NCBI RefSeq assembly: GCF_040797425.1
Contig: NZ_JBFNEH010000003.1
Location: 58,472 to 122,471, forward strand
Reading direction: 5' to 3'
DNA: 64,000 nt
From: Symbiobacterium sp040797425
Lineage (GTDB): Bacteria; Bacillota; Sulfobacillia; Symbiobacteriales; Symbiobacteriaceae
In this document: piece after piece, positions 49,351 through 59,022 of the stretch
Layout of the letters: every line of letters starts with the position of its first letter
Position numbering within the stretch: position 1 is the stretch's first letter
Program-made: the position numbers and the translations under genes
The notes under the pieces: model-generated
What the model was told of the DNA's origin: nothing
What the model saw: only the letters and a program-made list of their open reading frames with translations
Databases searched by the model: none

Positions 49351-50934
49351 ATGGAATCAGTACTCGGCTTGGTGCGACATCCCGGAAACGACGCCCTTTT
49401 CCGTGCCGTGGAGATGTCCCTGCTCTCGACCCTGGCCGGCCGGCCGCTGCACATCCACGCCGAGGGGCTCAGGGGAACCGGCAAGACGACGATCATGCGG
49501 CGCGTGCGCCGGGTGCTGCCGCGGATCCGCCGCATCAAGGGTTGCCTCTACAACTGTGACCCCGCTGCCCCGCACTGCCCGCATCACCGGGGGCTCAGCC
49601 CGGCCGCCATCGCCGAACTGGGCGAGGAGCGGGTTCCCATGCCCTTCCTGGAGATCTCCCACGCCGCCAAAATCGGAACGGTGGTGGGTTCCATAGACCT
49701 GACCCGGCTCGTCCGGGCCACAGAGCCCGAGGCGGCGCTCCTGCCCGGCACGATTCCCCAGGCGCACAGAGGCATCATCTTCGTAGACGAGATCAACCGG
49801 CTCGCCGAGACCTCGCCCGAACTGGCCGACGTGTTGCTGGACGTGATGGGTACGAAGCCCGGCAGGGTGCAGATCGAAGAGACGGGCCTGCCGCCGGTGG
49901 AGCTGCCCGTACAGGTCACCGTCTGGGCGGCCTCCAACCCGGACGAGGACCCCGGCCCGCTGGAGGAGATCCGGCGGCAGCTCAGCGACCGCTTCGACCT
50001 CGTCATCTACACCGACCGGCCCGGCGACCCGGCGGTGGTGGAGCAGATCCTCGCGGCAGCGGAGGTCGAGGGAACGACGCCGCCGGGCATCGCCGAGACG
50101 CAGGCCGAGCTGTGGCGGACCCGCCTGGCCCTCCGCCTGGCCGATCTGCACAAGGTGCAGGTGCCGCCGCTGCTGCGCCGGGAAGTAGCTTCGCTGTACA
50201 GCAAGTTCGACCTGGAGTCTCTGCGGGCGGTGCAGGCGATGCAGAGCTGCATGCGGCTCATGGCCTGCTTGGAGAACCGCACCGAGGTCCAGCTGGCAGA
50301 CTTGCTGCGGGTGGCACCGCTGGCACTGCGCCATCGAGTCGACCCGGAGACCCTGAAGCGCATCACCAGCCATCTCGCCGCCCTCCAGGAATCGGCGCCC
50401 GCTCCCGGTGCTCACACCCCACCGGTGACACCTGTTGCTGCCGCCCGCCAGCGCCTGACCGGCGTCTCGCTGGGCGGGCTGCTGGCGGGGGCCCAGTCGG
50501 AACCTGGGCCGACCGCACCCGGACAACCGGGAGCCGCGAACGCGACCCGCACGGCCGGCGCCAGCGCAGGCCCGGCCGGGCAGGGCAGCCACTCCTGCGC
50601 CGAGGACCGCCCCGGCGGTGCGGCGGGCGCGCGTGCCCCGGGAGCGGTCGGGGAGGTGACCGGCCCGGGCACTCCGCAGGGGCAGCGTTTCGGCGGCGAA
50701 GGCCCCGCCGCGGGGGACGACTGCCGCGGGGGCGACAGTCGGCGCGGCGGTGGGGAGAGACCTGCAGGCGGCCCGTCGTGGTTTCACCGGGTGCTGTCGC
50801 AACTGGGGATCGGCCGCTCGCTGGCCGACCCGGCCCGCCTGCCGCCCCAGGCGCCGCCCCATCCGGCCAGGCCGATTACTGCTCTCACGCCGGACGAGTG
50901 GGTCCGTACCGAAGAGGAGCTGGGGCACCCATGA
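49351..50934 (+). CDS. AAA+ ATPase, magnesium-chelatase ChlI-like
   Basis: 527 residues; ATG 49,351 behind CGGGGGG. Walker A GLRGTGKTT (K45), Walker B GIIFVDEINRL (about 141-151) and sensor segment VWAASNPDEDPG. After Walker A a Cys/His cluster GCLYNCDPAAPHCPHHRG (C65, C69, C76) occurs as in some ChlI relatives. The last 170 residues are a Gly/Ala/Pro-rich low-complexity tail. Overlaps the VWA gene (ATGA). The pair resembles chelatase I/D subunits or MoxR-VWA systems that remodel or metallate other proteins. No tetrapyrrole genes are nearby, so a true Mg-chelatase role is unlikely. Confidence 0.88.
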   Translation: MESVLGLVRHPGNDALFRAVEMSLLSTLAGRPLHIHAEGLRGTGKTTIMRRVRRVLPRIRRIKGCLYNCDPAAPHCPHHRGLSPAAIAELGEERVPMPFLEISHAAKIGTVVGSIDLTRLVRATEPEAALLPGTIPQAHRGIIFVDEINRLAETSPELADVLLDVMGTKPGRVQIEETGLPPVELPVQVTVWAASNPDEDPGPLEEIRRQLSDRFDLVIYTDRPGDPAVVEQILAAAEVEGTTPPGIAETQAELWRTRLALRLADLHKVQVPPLLRREVASLYSKFDLESLRAVQAMQSCMRLMACLENRTEVQLADLLRVAPLALRHRVDPETLKRITSHLAALQESAPAPGAHTPPVTPVAAARQRLTGVSLGGLLAGAQSEPGPTAPGQPGAANATRTAGASAGPAGQGSHSCAEDRPGGAAGARAPGAVGEVTGPGTPQGQRFGGEGPAAGDDCRGGDSRRGGGERPAGGPSWFHRVLSQLGIGRSLADPARLPPQAPPHPARPITALTPDEWVRTEEELGHP

Positions 50935-53348
50935 GGCCCTCGGGGCGTCGGCCCGCACCCCGGAACTGGGACCAGAAGCTTCGCCTCGCCCTGGCCGGCG
51001 GCCGGGGGGTGCGACTGGGCGAGGCCGCTGTGGTCAGCCGGCGGCTGCACGTGGTCGAGTACTGTGACCCGGCCCGGGTCGTGATCCTCACCGACGTGGA
51101 CTTCGGGCAAGCGGCCTACGGCCTGGCGGAGGCCGGGCAAGTCGTGCACATCGACGTGTTCCACAGCGTGGCCAGCGTGGACCACAGAGCCGTGGCGGCG
51201 GCGGTCCGCAAGGTACTGGACGGGCTGCCCGCCCCGCCGGGATGCCCTCCGGGCAGGCGGCTTGTGGACTTCTTCGACCTGGGCACTGCCACCGGCGGGG
51301 GACGGCTGACCAGCAGCCTGGACCGCATGCGCAATCCATCGGCCATGGCGGCCCACCAGAACCACGTCCATCTGGCCGGGCTGCTGCCCGACGAGGACCT
51401 GGCCCTGGCGTGGCGGGTCGTCTGCGCGGTGGAAGAAGCGATCATGGCCATGGGAGTGCAGCTCAGGCGCATCGAGCGGCTGGCCCACCGGCGCGGCGGC
51501 CGCGCCGGCGACGACCCGGATCTGGGCCGCTACTATGGCGACAATCTCGACTCCTACATCAGCCAGGTTCGCCGGCCCGTCGCACCTGTCCGGGGGCTGT
51601 ATGGCGGCGGCCTGTCTGAGTCCGCGCCGGGAACGGTTTCCGGCACAGCCTCACCGCCCGGGGCGGGGGAGCAGACGCACGTCGCGACGCAGCGCAGCGT
51701 CAGTGGGCCCCGGGGTGACGATCCGCTCCTCAACGCGGCAGGGGGCCGTCGGGAAGCCACGGGCGCTGAGTATGACAACGCCGCGAGAGGGCACGGCGAA
51801 GGAGAGCGCGGCGAGTTCTGCGATGTTGTCGGGGAACGTGGACAAACCGAGCCCGACGGGTGCTTCAGCGCGGCCGGGGACTGGGAAGGGGTGGGCAGCG
51901 GCGAACGCCACGGTTCTCCGGGCGGACAGGGTGGCGAGAGCGACGGCGCAGCCGGGAGCCCGGGCGAGAGCGCAGGCCGCGGTTTCGCCCAAGAGGCGGC
52001 AGCACTTCGCGACTCCGCACTGCGCCGGCGTCCGGCGCTGCTGGATGCCGCTGCCACCCGGGATGTGGTCCCACCCGGGGATGCCTCGTCTGCAGGCGAC
52101 AGCCTCCGAGGCGGTTCGGTCCGGCAGGCCCCCGCCTTCCGGGGAAGGGCGGCGCTCCCGGACCTGCCCGTCCGGGACGGGACGTTCGGGCCCCCGGGAT
52201 CCGGGGGATACCCGCTGCCCGAGGCCCCGCACATGCAGCAGGCGCTGGAGCTTTCCCGCCAACTGGGATCGCCGGACGAACTGAAGCGGGTGCTCGAGGA
52301 TCTGGCCCGGGAGCAGGGCTGGGCCGCGCTCTATCAGGGCGGCGGCAACCAGGCGCCCTTTATGCTGCGGCAACTGGAGGAGGCCGGGCTGGTGCGCCGG
52401 GAGGTGCGGGGTATGCGGCTGACCCCCGAGGGCAAGGAACTCCTGGCCTTTCTGCGCTGCCACCTGCGGGACGTGAAGCTCCGGTTTCGCAAACTCATCC
52501 GGCGCATTCCCGGTCGCAGACTGCCCACCCGCGGCGTGCGGCGACCCGGCCGGGGTGCGCCCTCCCCCGACGTGCGCTACGGGCTGGTGCGCGGGACGGC
52601 CCCCGCACAGCCCGGCGCCTGGCTGAACGACGTCGCCGTGCCGGAGACCATCATGACGGCGATTCGCCGCACCTGGCTGGAACGGGTGGGCCACCGCCCG
52701 GGCCTGGCGGCAGCGCCGGGGGGAGGGACGGAGCCGGAGGCCGCGATCCGGTTGCGGCTCGACCGCAGGGACATCCACGTGCACCTGCGGGCAGCAGAAC
52801 ACCAGCTGCACATCTGCCTCCTCATCGACGCCAGCGCGTCCATGGCCGGGCGGCGCATCCTGGCGGCGAAGCACCTGGCCCGGCACCTCCTGGTCTCGAC
52901 CCGCGACCGCATCGCCGTCATCGCCTTCCAGGAGCGGGACGTACGGGTCTACGTGCCCTTCACCCGCGACTACGGCACGGTGGAGGAGGGCCTCTCGCGC
53001 ATCCAGCCCCTGGGCCTTACCCCGCTCGCCCACGGGCTTGTCCGGTCGATGGAGCTCATCCACAGTTCCCGGGTGCGCCGCCCGCTGCTGCTCTTGATCA
53101 CCGATGGCATTCCCACGGTCCCGCACTGGACTGCGGACCCGCTCGCCGACGCCCTCGAGGCCGCACGACTGTTGCGGGCAGCGCGGATCCCCTTCGGCTG
53201 CATCGGCCTGCAGCCGTCCCGCCGCTACCTGGAGCACCTCACGCGGGAGGCGGGCGGCACACTGCACGTGGTGGACGAGCTTTCCGCAGAATCGCTGATC
53301 AGCATCGCCCATCAGGAGCGAATGAAGCTGGCGCCGCGCACGCGCTGA
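50931..53348 (+). CDS. VWA-domain protein, ChlD-like partner of the AAA+ ATPase
   Basis: 805 residues; ATG 50,931 overlapping the AAA+ stop. Residues 1-220 form a conserved-looking domain (LGEAAVVSRRLHVVEYCDPA, HIDVFHSVASVDHRAVAA). About 220-430 is a long Gly/Ser/Arg-rich linker. About 435-530 reads like a winged helix (ELSRQLGSPDELKRVLEDLA, LRQLEEAGLVRREVRG). The VWA domain follows with intact MIDAS LLIDASASMAG (D633), TPLAHGLVRSMEL and LITDGIPTVP. Metal-dependent protein contact with the AAA+ partner is expected. The target is unknown. Confidence 0.87.
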   Translation: MRPSGRRPAPRNWDQKLRLALAGGRGVRLGEAAVVSRRLHVVEYCDPARVVILTDVDFGQAAYGLAEAGQVVHIDVFHSVASVDHRAVAAAVRKVLDGLPAPPGCPPGRRLVDFFDLGTATGGGRLTSSLDRMRNPSAMAAHQNHVHLAGLLPDEDLALAWRVVCAVEEAIMAMGVQLRRIERLAHRRGGRAGDDPDLGRYYGDNLDSYISQVRRPVAPVRGLYGGGLSESAPGTVSGTASPPGAGEQTHVATQRSVSGPRGDDPLLNAAGGRREATGAEYDNAARGHGEGERGEFCDVVGERGQTEPDGCFSAAGDWEGVGSGERHGSPGGQGGESDGAAGSPGESAGRGFAQEAAALRDSALRRRPALLDAAATRDVVPPGDASSAGDSLRGGSVRQAPAFRGRAALPDLPVRDGTFGPPGSGGYPLPEAPHMQQALELSRQLGSPDELKRVLEDLAREQGWAALYQGGGNQAPFMLRQLEEAGLVRREVRGMRLTPEGKELLAFLRCHLRDVKLRFRKLIRRIPGRRLPTRGVRRPGRGAPSPDVRYGLVRGTAPAQPGAWLNDVAVPETIMTAIRRTWLERVGHRPGLAAAPGGGTEPEAAIRLRLDRRDIHVHLRAAEHQLHICLLIDASASMAGRRILAAKHLARHLLVSTRDRIAVIAFQERDVRVYVPFTRDYGTVEEGLSRIQPLGLTPLAHGLVRSMELIHSSRVRRPLLLLITDGIPTVPHWTADPLADALEAARLLRAARIPFGCIGLQPSRRYLEHLTREAGGTLHVVDELSAESLISIAHQERMKLAPRTR

Positions 53349-53579
53349 GTGGCGGCCTGGCGGAGTCGCCCGAGGCGGCGCAGTAAGCTTGGCGCGGGGT
53401 CACCGGGCGTGGGGACGCCCGCCGCCGCGCCCGCCGAACGGGGGGCCCACGGGAAATTCGGGTCGATGGCAGGGATTGAACAGCCGCGGCTCGAACACAT
53501 TAAGGTCATTTGATCATCCCGGCCCCCCGCCAGCGACCCTGCTGCCGGGGGGCAGCAGGTTGTCGGGGAGTGAGCGGGG

Positions 53580-56156
53580 TTGGCGCGACCGTACCGACCG
53601 AAGCGCTGGCGGCCGGTCCTGGCGGATCCGGCGGATTGCTACCTGCTCTCGACGCAGCTCTCCCTCTCGCCGGTCACCGCTCAGGTGCTGGTCAACCGGG
53701 GGCTGCGGACGCCGGAGCAGGCCCACGAGTTCCTTACGGCCGGGCGGAGCCAGATCCTCGATCCTTTCCGGCTCAAGGGCATGAGGGAGGCCGTCGACCT
53801 GATCCGGGCGCGGCTGGCGCAGGGCGGGCCCATCATGGTCTACGGGGACTACGACGCCGACGGGGTGACCGCCACGGCCGTCCTGGTCATCGCGCTCCGG
53901 TCGCTGGGAGCGCAGGTGGAGTACTATATCCCCGACCGGTTCAGCGAGGGTTACGGGCTCAACGCGGACGCCCTCAAGGCGATCCGGGACCGCGGCCACG
54001 ACTTCGTGGTGACGGTGGACACGGGAATCTCGGCCGTCGCCGAGGCCCGGCTGGCCCGGGAGATCGGGCTCACCCTGGTGGTCACCGACCACCACGAGCC
54101 GGGGCCGGTGCTGCCGGAAGTACCGGCGCTGATCAACCCGCGGCGGCCGGACTGCACGTACCCCTTCAAGGGTCTGGCGGGGTCCGGCGTGGCGTTCAAG
54201 CTGGCCCTCGCCCTGGAGGGCCCGGGCGTATGGGACCTGCTGGACATCGTGACGGTGGGCACCGTCGCCGACCTGATGCCCCTGGTGGGCGAGAACCGGG
54301 CCATCGTGCGGGAGGGGCTCGCAAGGCTCGGCGAGACGCGCCGCCCCGGCCTCAGGGCCCTGATGGAGGTGGCGGGGGTGAAGCCGCCCGTTACCGCCGG
54401 GCACGTGGGCTTCGCCCTGGGGCCCCGCATCAACGCCCTGGGCCGCATGAGCACGGCGGCGGAGGCGGTGGAGCTTCTGCTCACCGACGACCCCCGCCGG
54501 GCGCTGGAACTGGCGCGCCGGCTGGATGCGGAGAACCGCGCCCGGCAGGAGACCGAGGCGGCGATCCTGCAGGAGGCCCTGGCGCAGGCGGCCGCCCTGC
54601 CGCCCGAGGAGCGGGAGTGGGCGGTGGTGCTGGCCGGCGAGGGCTGGCATCAGGGCGTGGTGGGCATCTGTGCCTCCCGGGTGCTCGAGGTCTACCACCG
54701 GCCGACGATTCTCCTCTCCGTGAACGGCGACGAGGCCAAGGGCTCCGCACGCTCCATTCCGGGCTTCCACATGCAGCGGGCGCTCCTGCAGATGGCCGAC
54801 CTCTTCACCAAGTTCGGCGGCCACGCAGCCGCGGCGGGCATGTCGATGCGCAGCGCCGCACAGGTGGGGGAGCTGCGCCGGCGCATGAACCAGTTGGCGT
54901 CGGAGTGGCTGCGGCCGGAGGACCTGGTTCCGGAGCAGCAGGTGGACGCCTTCGTGCCGCTCTCGCTGGTGGACGAGCGGCTGATCCAGGAGCTCGCGGG
55001 CCTGGAGCCGTATGGCATCGGCAACCCGGCGCCTGTGCTGGCCACGGACGGGCTGGAGGTAGTGGAGAGCCGCCCGATCGGCCGGGAGCAGCAACACCTG
55101 AAGCTCTACCTGCGCACCGGGGACGGCGCGGCCCCGGTGGAGGCCGTGGGCTGGAACATGGCCCAGGTGGCGCCCGAGCGGGGCCGGCGGGTGGCGGTGG
55201 CCTACCAGCCCGAGATCAACACGTATATGGGCCGCAGCCGGGTGCAGCTGGTGCTGAAGGACCTGAAGCCGGCCGGAGACGGCAGGCCCTTCCGGCTCAG
55301 GGAGGAGCACTGCCTGGCCTGGGACCCCCTGGCGGGCGTGGCGCCCGAGGCCGGCAGGATGGCCGGTGGGGAGGGGCCGCTCCGACCGGGCACGGTGATC
55401 GACGGCCGGGACGGGCGGCTGACGGAACTGCTGGCGGCAGTGGCGGCGCAGGCCGGCGAGGTGGCGGCCGCCGCACTTCCCGGCGGTACAGGGGCGGTTC
55501 CGGATAGCGCCGCCATGGCCGAGGAGGCGGCAGACCCCCGGCTGACTTACCTCTCGGCCCTCTGCCAGAGCGCAGGTGCCCGGGTGCTGGTGCTCACCTC
55601 CAGCCCCTGGGCGGCGCTGGCGCTGGCGGAGCGGCTGGACCGGGAGATGCCCGACCTGCGCCGGGGGCTGGCGCTCTGGCTGCCGGGCGAGCCCGAGCCG
55701 GAGGCGGCCCGCCTCGTGGTGGCGGCTCACGGCCAGGGCGCGCACGGGCCGTTCACCGACGTGGTGCTCTTCCACCCGCCGTACGGGCCGGTCCGCTATC
55801 CGGCGGAGCGGCTGCACCTGCTCTGGCAGGAGGAGGACTGGCCGGTGGCGGAGGCGACGCTGGGGTGGCCCTATCCGGACCGCGACGTCCTGGTGCACCT
55901 CTTCCGGTTGCTCCGGAGTGGGCATGCTACCCCGGAGGAGCTGGCCCTGCGGCTCGGGGAGGTCCCCGGCCCCTGGAACCGGCTTCGGTTTGAGAGCGGC
56001 ATGGCGATCTTTGCGGAGGTCGGGCTCGTGGACGCCAGCGGGCAGCTCGTGGCCGCGGACGGGGTCCGGTTCGACCTGACGTCCAGCCAGCGGTACCGGC
56101 GGGGCCAGGAGGCCCGCGCGGCGCTGGCGCGGCGCAGCACGGGAAGGTTGGCCTGA
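53580..56156 (+). CDS. recJ: Single-stranded-DNA exonuclease RecJ
   Basis: 858 residues; TTG 53,580 with GGGGAG upstream. DHH phosphoesterase motifs: VYGDYDADGVTAT (D90, D92, D94), VDTGIS, VTDHHEPG (D170-H-H172) and GTVADLMPL. DHHA1 domain with KFGGHAAAAGMSM, OB fold, then about 290 extra C-terminal residues typical of Firmicute RecJ. It degrades ssDNA 5' to 3' in repair and recombination. It precedes apt and relA, the usual Firmicute order. Confidence 0.95.
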   Translation: MARPYRPKRWRPVLADPADCYLLSTQLSLSPVTAQVLVNRGLRTPEQAHEFLTAGRSQILDPFRLKGMREAVDLIRARLAQGGPIMVYGDYDADGVTATAVLVIALRSLGAQVEYYIPDRFSEGYGLNADALKAIRDRGHDFVVTVDTGISAVAEARLAREIGLTLVVTDHHEPGPVLPEVPALINPRRPDCTYPFKGLAGSGVAFKLALALEGPGVWDLLDIVTVGTVADLMPLVGENRAIVREGLARLGETRRPGLRALMEVAGVKPPVTAGHVGFALGPRINALGRMSTAAEAVELLLTDDPRRALELARRLDAENRARQETEAAILQEALAQAAALPPEEREWAVVLAGEGWHQGVVGICASRVLEVYHRPTILLSVNGDEAKGSARSIPGFHMQRALLQMADLFTKFGGHAAAAGMSMRSAAQVGELRRRMNQLASEWLRPEDLVPEQQVDAFVPLSLVDERLIQELAGLEPYGIGNPAPVLATDGLEVVESRPIGREQQHLKLYLRTGDGAAPVEAVGWNMAQVAPERGRRVAVAYQPEINTYMGRSRVQLVLKDLKPAGDGRPFRLREEHCLAWDPLAGVAPEAGRMAGGEGPLRPGTVIDGRDGRLTELLAAVAAQAGEVAAAALPGGTGAVPDSAAMAEEAADPRLTYLSALCQSAGARVLVLTSSPWAALALAERLDREMPDLRRGLALWLPGEPEPEAARLVVAAHGQGAHGPFTDVVLFHPPYGPVRYPAERLHLLWQEEDWPVAEATLGWPYPDRDVLVHLFRLLRSGHATPEELALRLGEVPGPWNRLRFESGMAIFAEVGLVDASGQLVAADGVRFDLTSSQRYRRGQEARAALARRSTGRLA

Positions 56157-56176
56157 GGCGATTGGAGCAATATAAT
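56148..56176 (+). promoter_or_regulatory. Promoter of apt-relA
   Basis: TTGGCC (56,148-56,153), 17 bp, TATAAT (56,171-56,176), overlapping the recJ stop. It lets apt and relA be made independently of recJ. Confidence 0.75.
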
Positions 56177-56199
56177 GAGATGTGAGGGGGCCAAAATTC

Positions 56200-56712
56200 A
56201 TGGATTTCAAGGCGAAGATTCGCACCGTTGAGGACTTCCCGAAGCCTGGAATCTCGTTCAAGGACATCACGACGCTGCTCAAGGACCGCGAGGCGTTCCA
56301 CGCAGCCATCGAGGCGCTGGCGAGCTACTTCGAGCCCTTGGGGGTGGACATGGTCACCGGTCCGGAGGCGCGGGGCTACATCTTTGCGTCTGCGCTGGCC
56401 TATCGCCTGAACGCCGGGTTCGTGCCCGTGCGCAAGCCAGGCAAGCTCCCGTGGAAAACGCGGGGGATTTCGTATCAACTGGAGTACGGTGAGGATAGGC
56501 TGGAGGTACACGAGGACGCGTTCGTGCCCGGGCAGAAGGTGTTGGTGGTCGACGACCTTCTGGCCACGGGCGGTACGCTGCGCGCAACCGTCGACCTGGT
56601 CGAGTCGCTGGGCGCCCAGGTCGTGGGGGTCGCCGTCCTGATCGAGCTCAGCGAGCTCGGGGGCAGGAAGCGGCTCGAGGGTCACGAAGTCTTCTCGCTG
56701 ATTCAGTTCTGA
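56200..56712 (+). CDS. apt: Adenine phosphoribosyltransferase
   Basis: 170 residues, the family length. ATG 56,200 (GAGGGGG 9 bp upstream), transcription starting only about 17 bp before it. FPKPGISFKDITTLL, GPEARGYIF, FVPVRKPGKLPW and the PRPP loop VLVVDDLLATGGTL are intact. It converts adenine and PRPP to AMP. Directly followed by relA, linking purine salvage with (p)ppGpp control. Confidence 0.97.
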   Translation: MDFKAKIRTVEDFPKPGISFKDITTLLKDREAFHAAIEALASYFEPLGVDMVTGPEARGYIFASALAYRLNAGFVPVRKPGKLPWKTRGISYQLEYGEDRLEVHEDAFVPGQKVLVVDDLLATGGTLRATVDLVESLGAQVVGVAVLIELSELGGRKRLEGHEVFSLIQF

Positions 56713-56744
56713 GACGCTGGCCGCAGGGAGGGGGGGTGACAGCC

Positions 56745-58946
56745 GTGATTGAGGTGCAGCCACTGCTCGACAAGGTGCGCGAGTACAACCCCAGCGCGGA
56801 TGTCGCCCTGATTCAGAGGGCCTTCGAGTTTGCCGCCAAGGCGCACGAGGGGCAGACTCGCCGGTCCGGTGAGCCCTACATCACCCACCCGCTGGCCGTT
56901 GCGGAAATCGTGGCGTCGCTGGAGCTGGACGAGGAATCGATCGCGGCCGCCCTTCTGCACGATGTGCTGGAGGACTGCGGCGTCACCTACGTGGAGTTGG
57001 AACAGCGGTTCGGCAAGGAGATCGCCTCGCTGGTCGACGGGGTCTCCAAACTGGACCGCCTCAACTTCACATCCCGGGATGAGGCGCAGGTCGAGAACCT
57101 GCGCAAGATGTTTCTGGCGATGGCCAGGGACCTCCGGGTCATCCTGATCAAGCTGGCCGACCGGCTCCACAACATGCGCACGCTGAAGCATCAGCCGACG
57201 GATGCCCAGGTGCGGATCGCCCAGGAGACGATGGACATCTACGCGCCCCTGGCCCACCGCCTCGGCCTGAGCGAGATCAAGTGGGAGCTGGAGGACCTTG
57301 CCTTCCGCGTGCTGGAGCCGGAGCGCTACCAGGAGATCACCTACCTGGTCGCCCGCAAGCGGGCCGAGCGGCAGGCCATCACGCAGGACCTGATGAACCA
57401 GCTGCGCGCGGTGCTGGAGCAGGAGGGCATCCACGCCGACATCTCCGGCCGGCCCAAGCATTTCTACTCCATCTACAAGAAGATGTATAAGCAGGGCAAG
57501 GACATCTCGCAGATCTACGACCTCATCGCGATCCGCGTGATCGTGGAGGAGGTCAAGGACTGCTACGCCGTCCTGGGCATCATCCACAGCCACTGGAAGC
57601 CCCTGCCCCTGCGGTTCAAGGACTATATCGCCACGCCCAAGCCGAACATGTACCAGTCGCTGCACACCACGGTGATTGGGCCGTACGGCGAGCCCTTCGA
57701 GATTCAGATCCGCACCCGCGAGATGCACCGGACCGCCGAGTTCGGCGTGGCGGCCCACTGGGTCTACAAGGAAGGCAAGACCGACAAGGAGTTCGACAAG
57801 AAACTACAGTGGCTGCGGTCGCTCCTGGAGTGGCACCAGGAGATTCGCGATGCCAAGGAGTTCGTCGAGTCGGTCAAGGTCGACATCTTCTCCGACCAGG
57901 TCTTCGTCTTCTCGCCCAAGGGGCACGTCTTCAGCCTTCCGGCGGGCGGCACGCCGCTGGACTTCGCCTTCGCCGTCCACTCCGACATCGGCTACCGCTG
58001 CGTGGGGGCGAAGGTGAACGGCAAGATCGCACCGCTCGACACGCCGCTCAAGAACGGCGACGTGGTGGAGATCCTGACCTCCAAACAGTCGCCCGGGCCC
58101 TCCATCGACTGGCTGAAGGTGGTGAAGACCGCCTCGGCCAAGAACAAGATCCGCCAGTTCTTCAAGCGCGAGCGCCGGGAGGAGAACCTCGCCCGGGGCA
58201 AGGAGATGCTCAAGGCCGAGGTCCAGAAGACCGGCATCGAGGCGCACGAGCTGATGCGGGACGACTGGCTGGCCGAGGTCTGCCGGCGGGTCAGCGTGAA
58301 GGATGTCGATGACCTCTACGTCGCCATCGGCATCGGGTCGCTGAACGCGGGCTCCGTGGTCTCACGGCTTCGGGAGATGTATGAGAAGGAGCGGCGGGCC
58401 CAGGAGCAGCCGAAGCCGCCCGTCGAGATCGAGAAGAAGGACTGGTCCGGCTACGGCAAGGCGTCCAACGGCATCCGGGTGAAGGGCGTCTCCAACCTGG
58501 TGGTGCGCCTCTCCCGGTGCTGCACGCCGGTGCCGGGCGATCCGATCATCGGCTACGTCACCCGCGGCCGGGGCGTGACCGTGCACCGGCTGGACTGCCC
58601 GAACATGGAAGACCTGGCCAAGGACCACGACCGGCTCATCGAGGTGGCCTGGGAGGAGAACTACCAGACCCCGAGGCCGGTGGAGGTGCAGGTGACGGCC
58701 CTGGACCGGTCTGGCCTGCTGGCCGACGTGGTCTCCATCATCGCCGATGCCCGCATCAACATGCTCTCCACCTCCAGCCGGGCGAACAAGTCGAAGATCG
58801 CCACGCTCGACCTCGTGCTGGAGATCAAGGACGCGCAGCAGTTGCAGTACGTGATGCAAAAGATCGCCAAGGTACGTGACGTGATGCACGTGGAGCGCGT
58901 GATCCACGAGCGGCGCGGCAAGCCCGCCCGGGCCAAGCAGGCGTGA
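56745..58946 (+). CDS. relA: (p)ppGpp synthetase/hydrolase Rel
   Basis: 733 residues from GTG 56,745 (GGGAGGGGG about 10 bp upstream; another GTG at 56,736 is too close to that site). Hydrolase HD domain AKAHEGQ (H34), ALLHDVLED (H72-D73) and RLHNMRTL are intact. The synthetase domain has GRPKHFYSIYKKM, DLIAIRVIV, NMYQSLHTTVIGPYGEPFEI. TGS domain (VFVFSPKGHVFSLPAGGTPL), zinc-finger region with RCCTPVPGD, and a C-terminal ACT domain. Bifunctional stringent-response enzyme. Confidence 0.97.
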   Translation: MIEVQPLLDKVREYNPSADVALIQRAFEFAAKAHEGQTRRSGEPYITHPLAVAEIVASLELDEESIAAALLHDVLEDCGVTYVELEQRFGKEIASLVDGVSKLDRLNFTSRDEAQVENLRKMFLAMARDLRVILIKLADRLHNMRTLKHQPTDAQVRIAQETMDIYAPLAHRLGLSEIKWELEDLAFRVLEPERYQEITYLVARKRAERQAITQDLMNQLRAVLEQEGIHADISGRPKHFYSIYKKMYKQGKDISQIYDLIAIRVIVEEVKDCYAVLGIIHSHWKPLPLRFKDYIATPKPNMYQSLHTTVIGPYGEPFEIQIRTREMHRTAEFGVAAHWVYKEGKTDKEFDKKLQWLRSLLEWHQEIRDAKEFVESVKVDIFSDQVFVFSPKGHVFSLPAGGTPLDFAFAVHSDIGYRCVGAKVNGKIAPLDTPLKNGDVVEILTSKQSPGPSIDWLKVVKTASAKNKIRQFFKRERREENLARGKEMLKAEVQKTGIEAHELMRDDWLAEVCRRVSVKDVDDLYVAIGIGSLNAGSVVSRLREMYEKERRAQEQPKPPVEIEKKDWSGYGKASNGIRVKGVSNLVVRLSRCCTPVPGDPIIGYVTRGRGVTVHRLDCPNMEDLAKDHDRLIEVAWEENYQTPRPVEVQVTALDRSGLLADVVSIIADARINMLSTSSRANKSKIATLDLVLEIKDAQQLQYVMQKIAKVRDVMHVERVIHERRGKPARAKQA

Positions 58947-58975
58947 TGGGTTTGCCCGGATATCAGGCCACAGAA

Positions 58976-59012
58976 CAACGCCGACGCAGAACGCGCCGGC
59001 GTCTTTCCATTT
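58976..59012 (+). terminator. Terminator of relA
   Basis: ACGCCG / CGGCGT stem with CTTTCCATTTC after it; converges on the HXXEE gene at 59,023. Confidence 0.6.
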
Positions 59013-59022
59013 CTCGCCCCCG

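Noticed and set aside
53514..56309. 931-codon reverse-strand frame opposite recJ
   Set aside because: recJ motifs prove the plus strand; this frame has no ribosome site and low-complexity composition.
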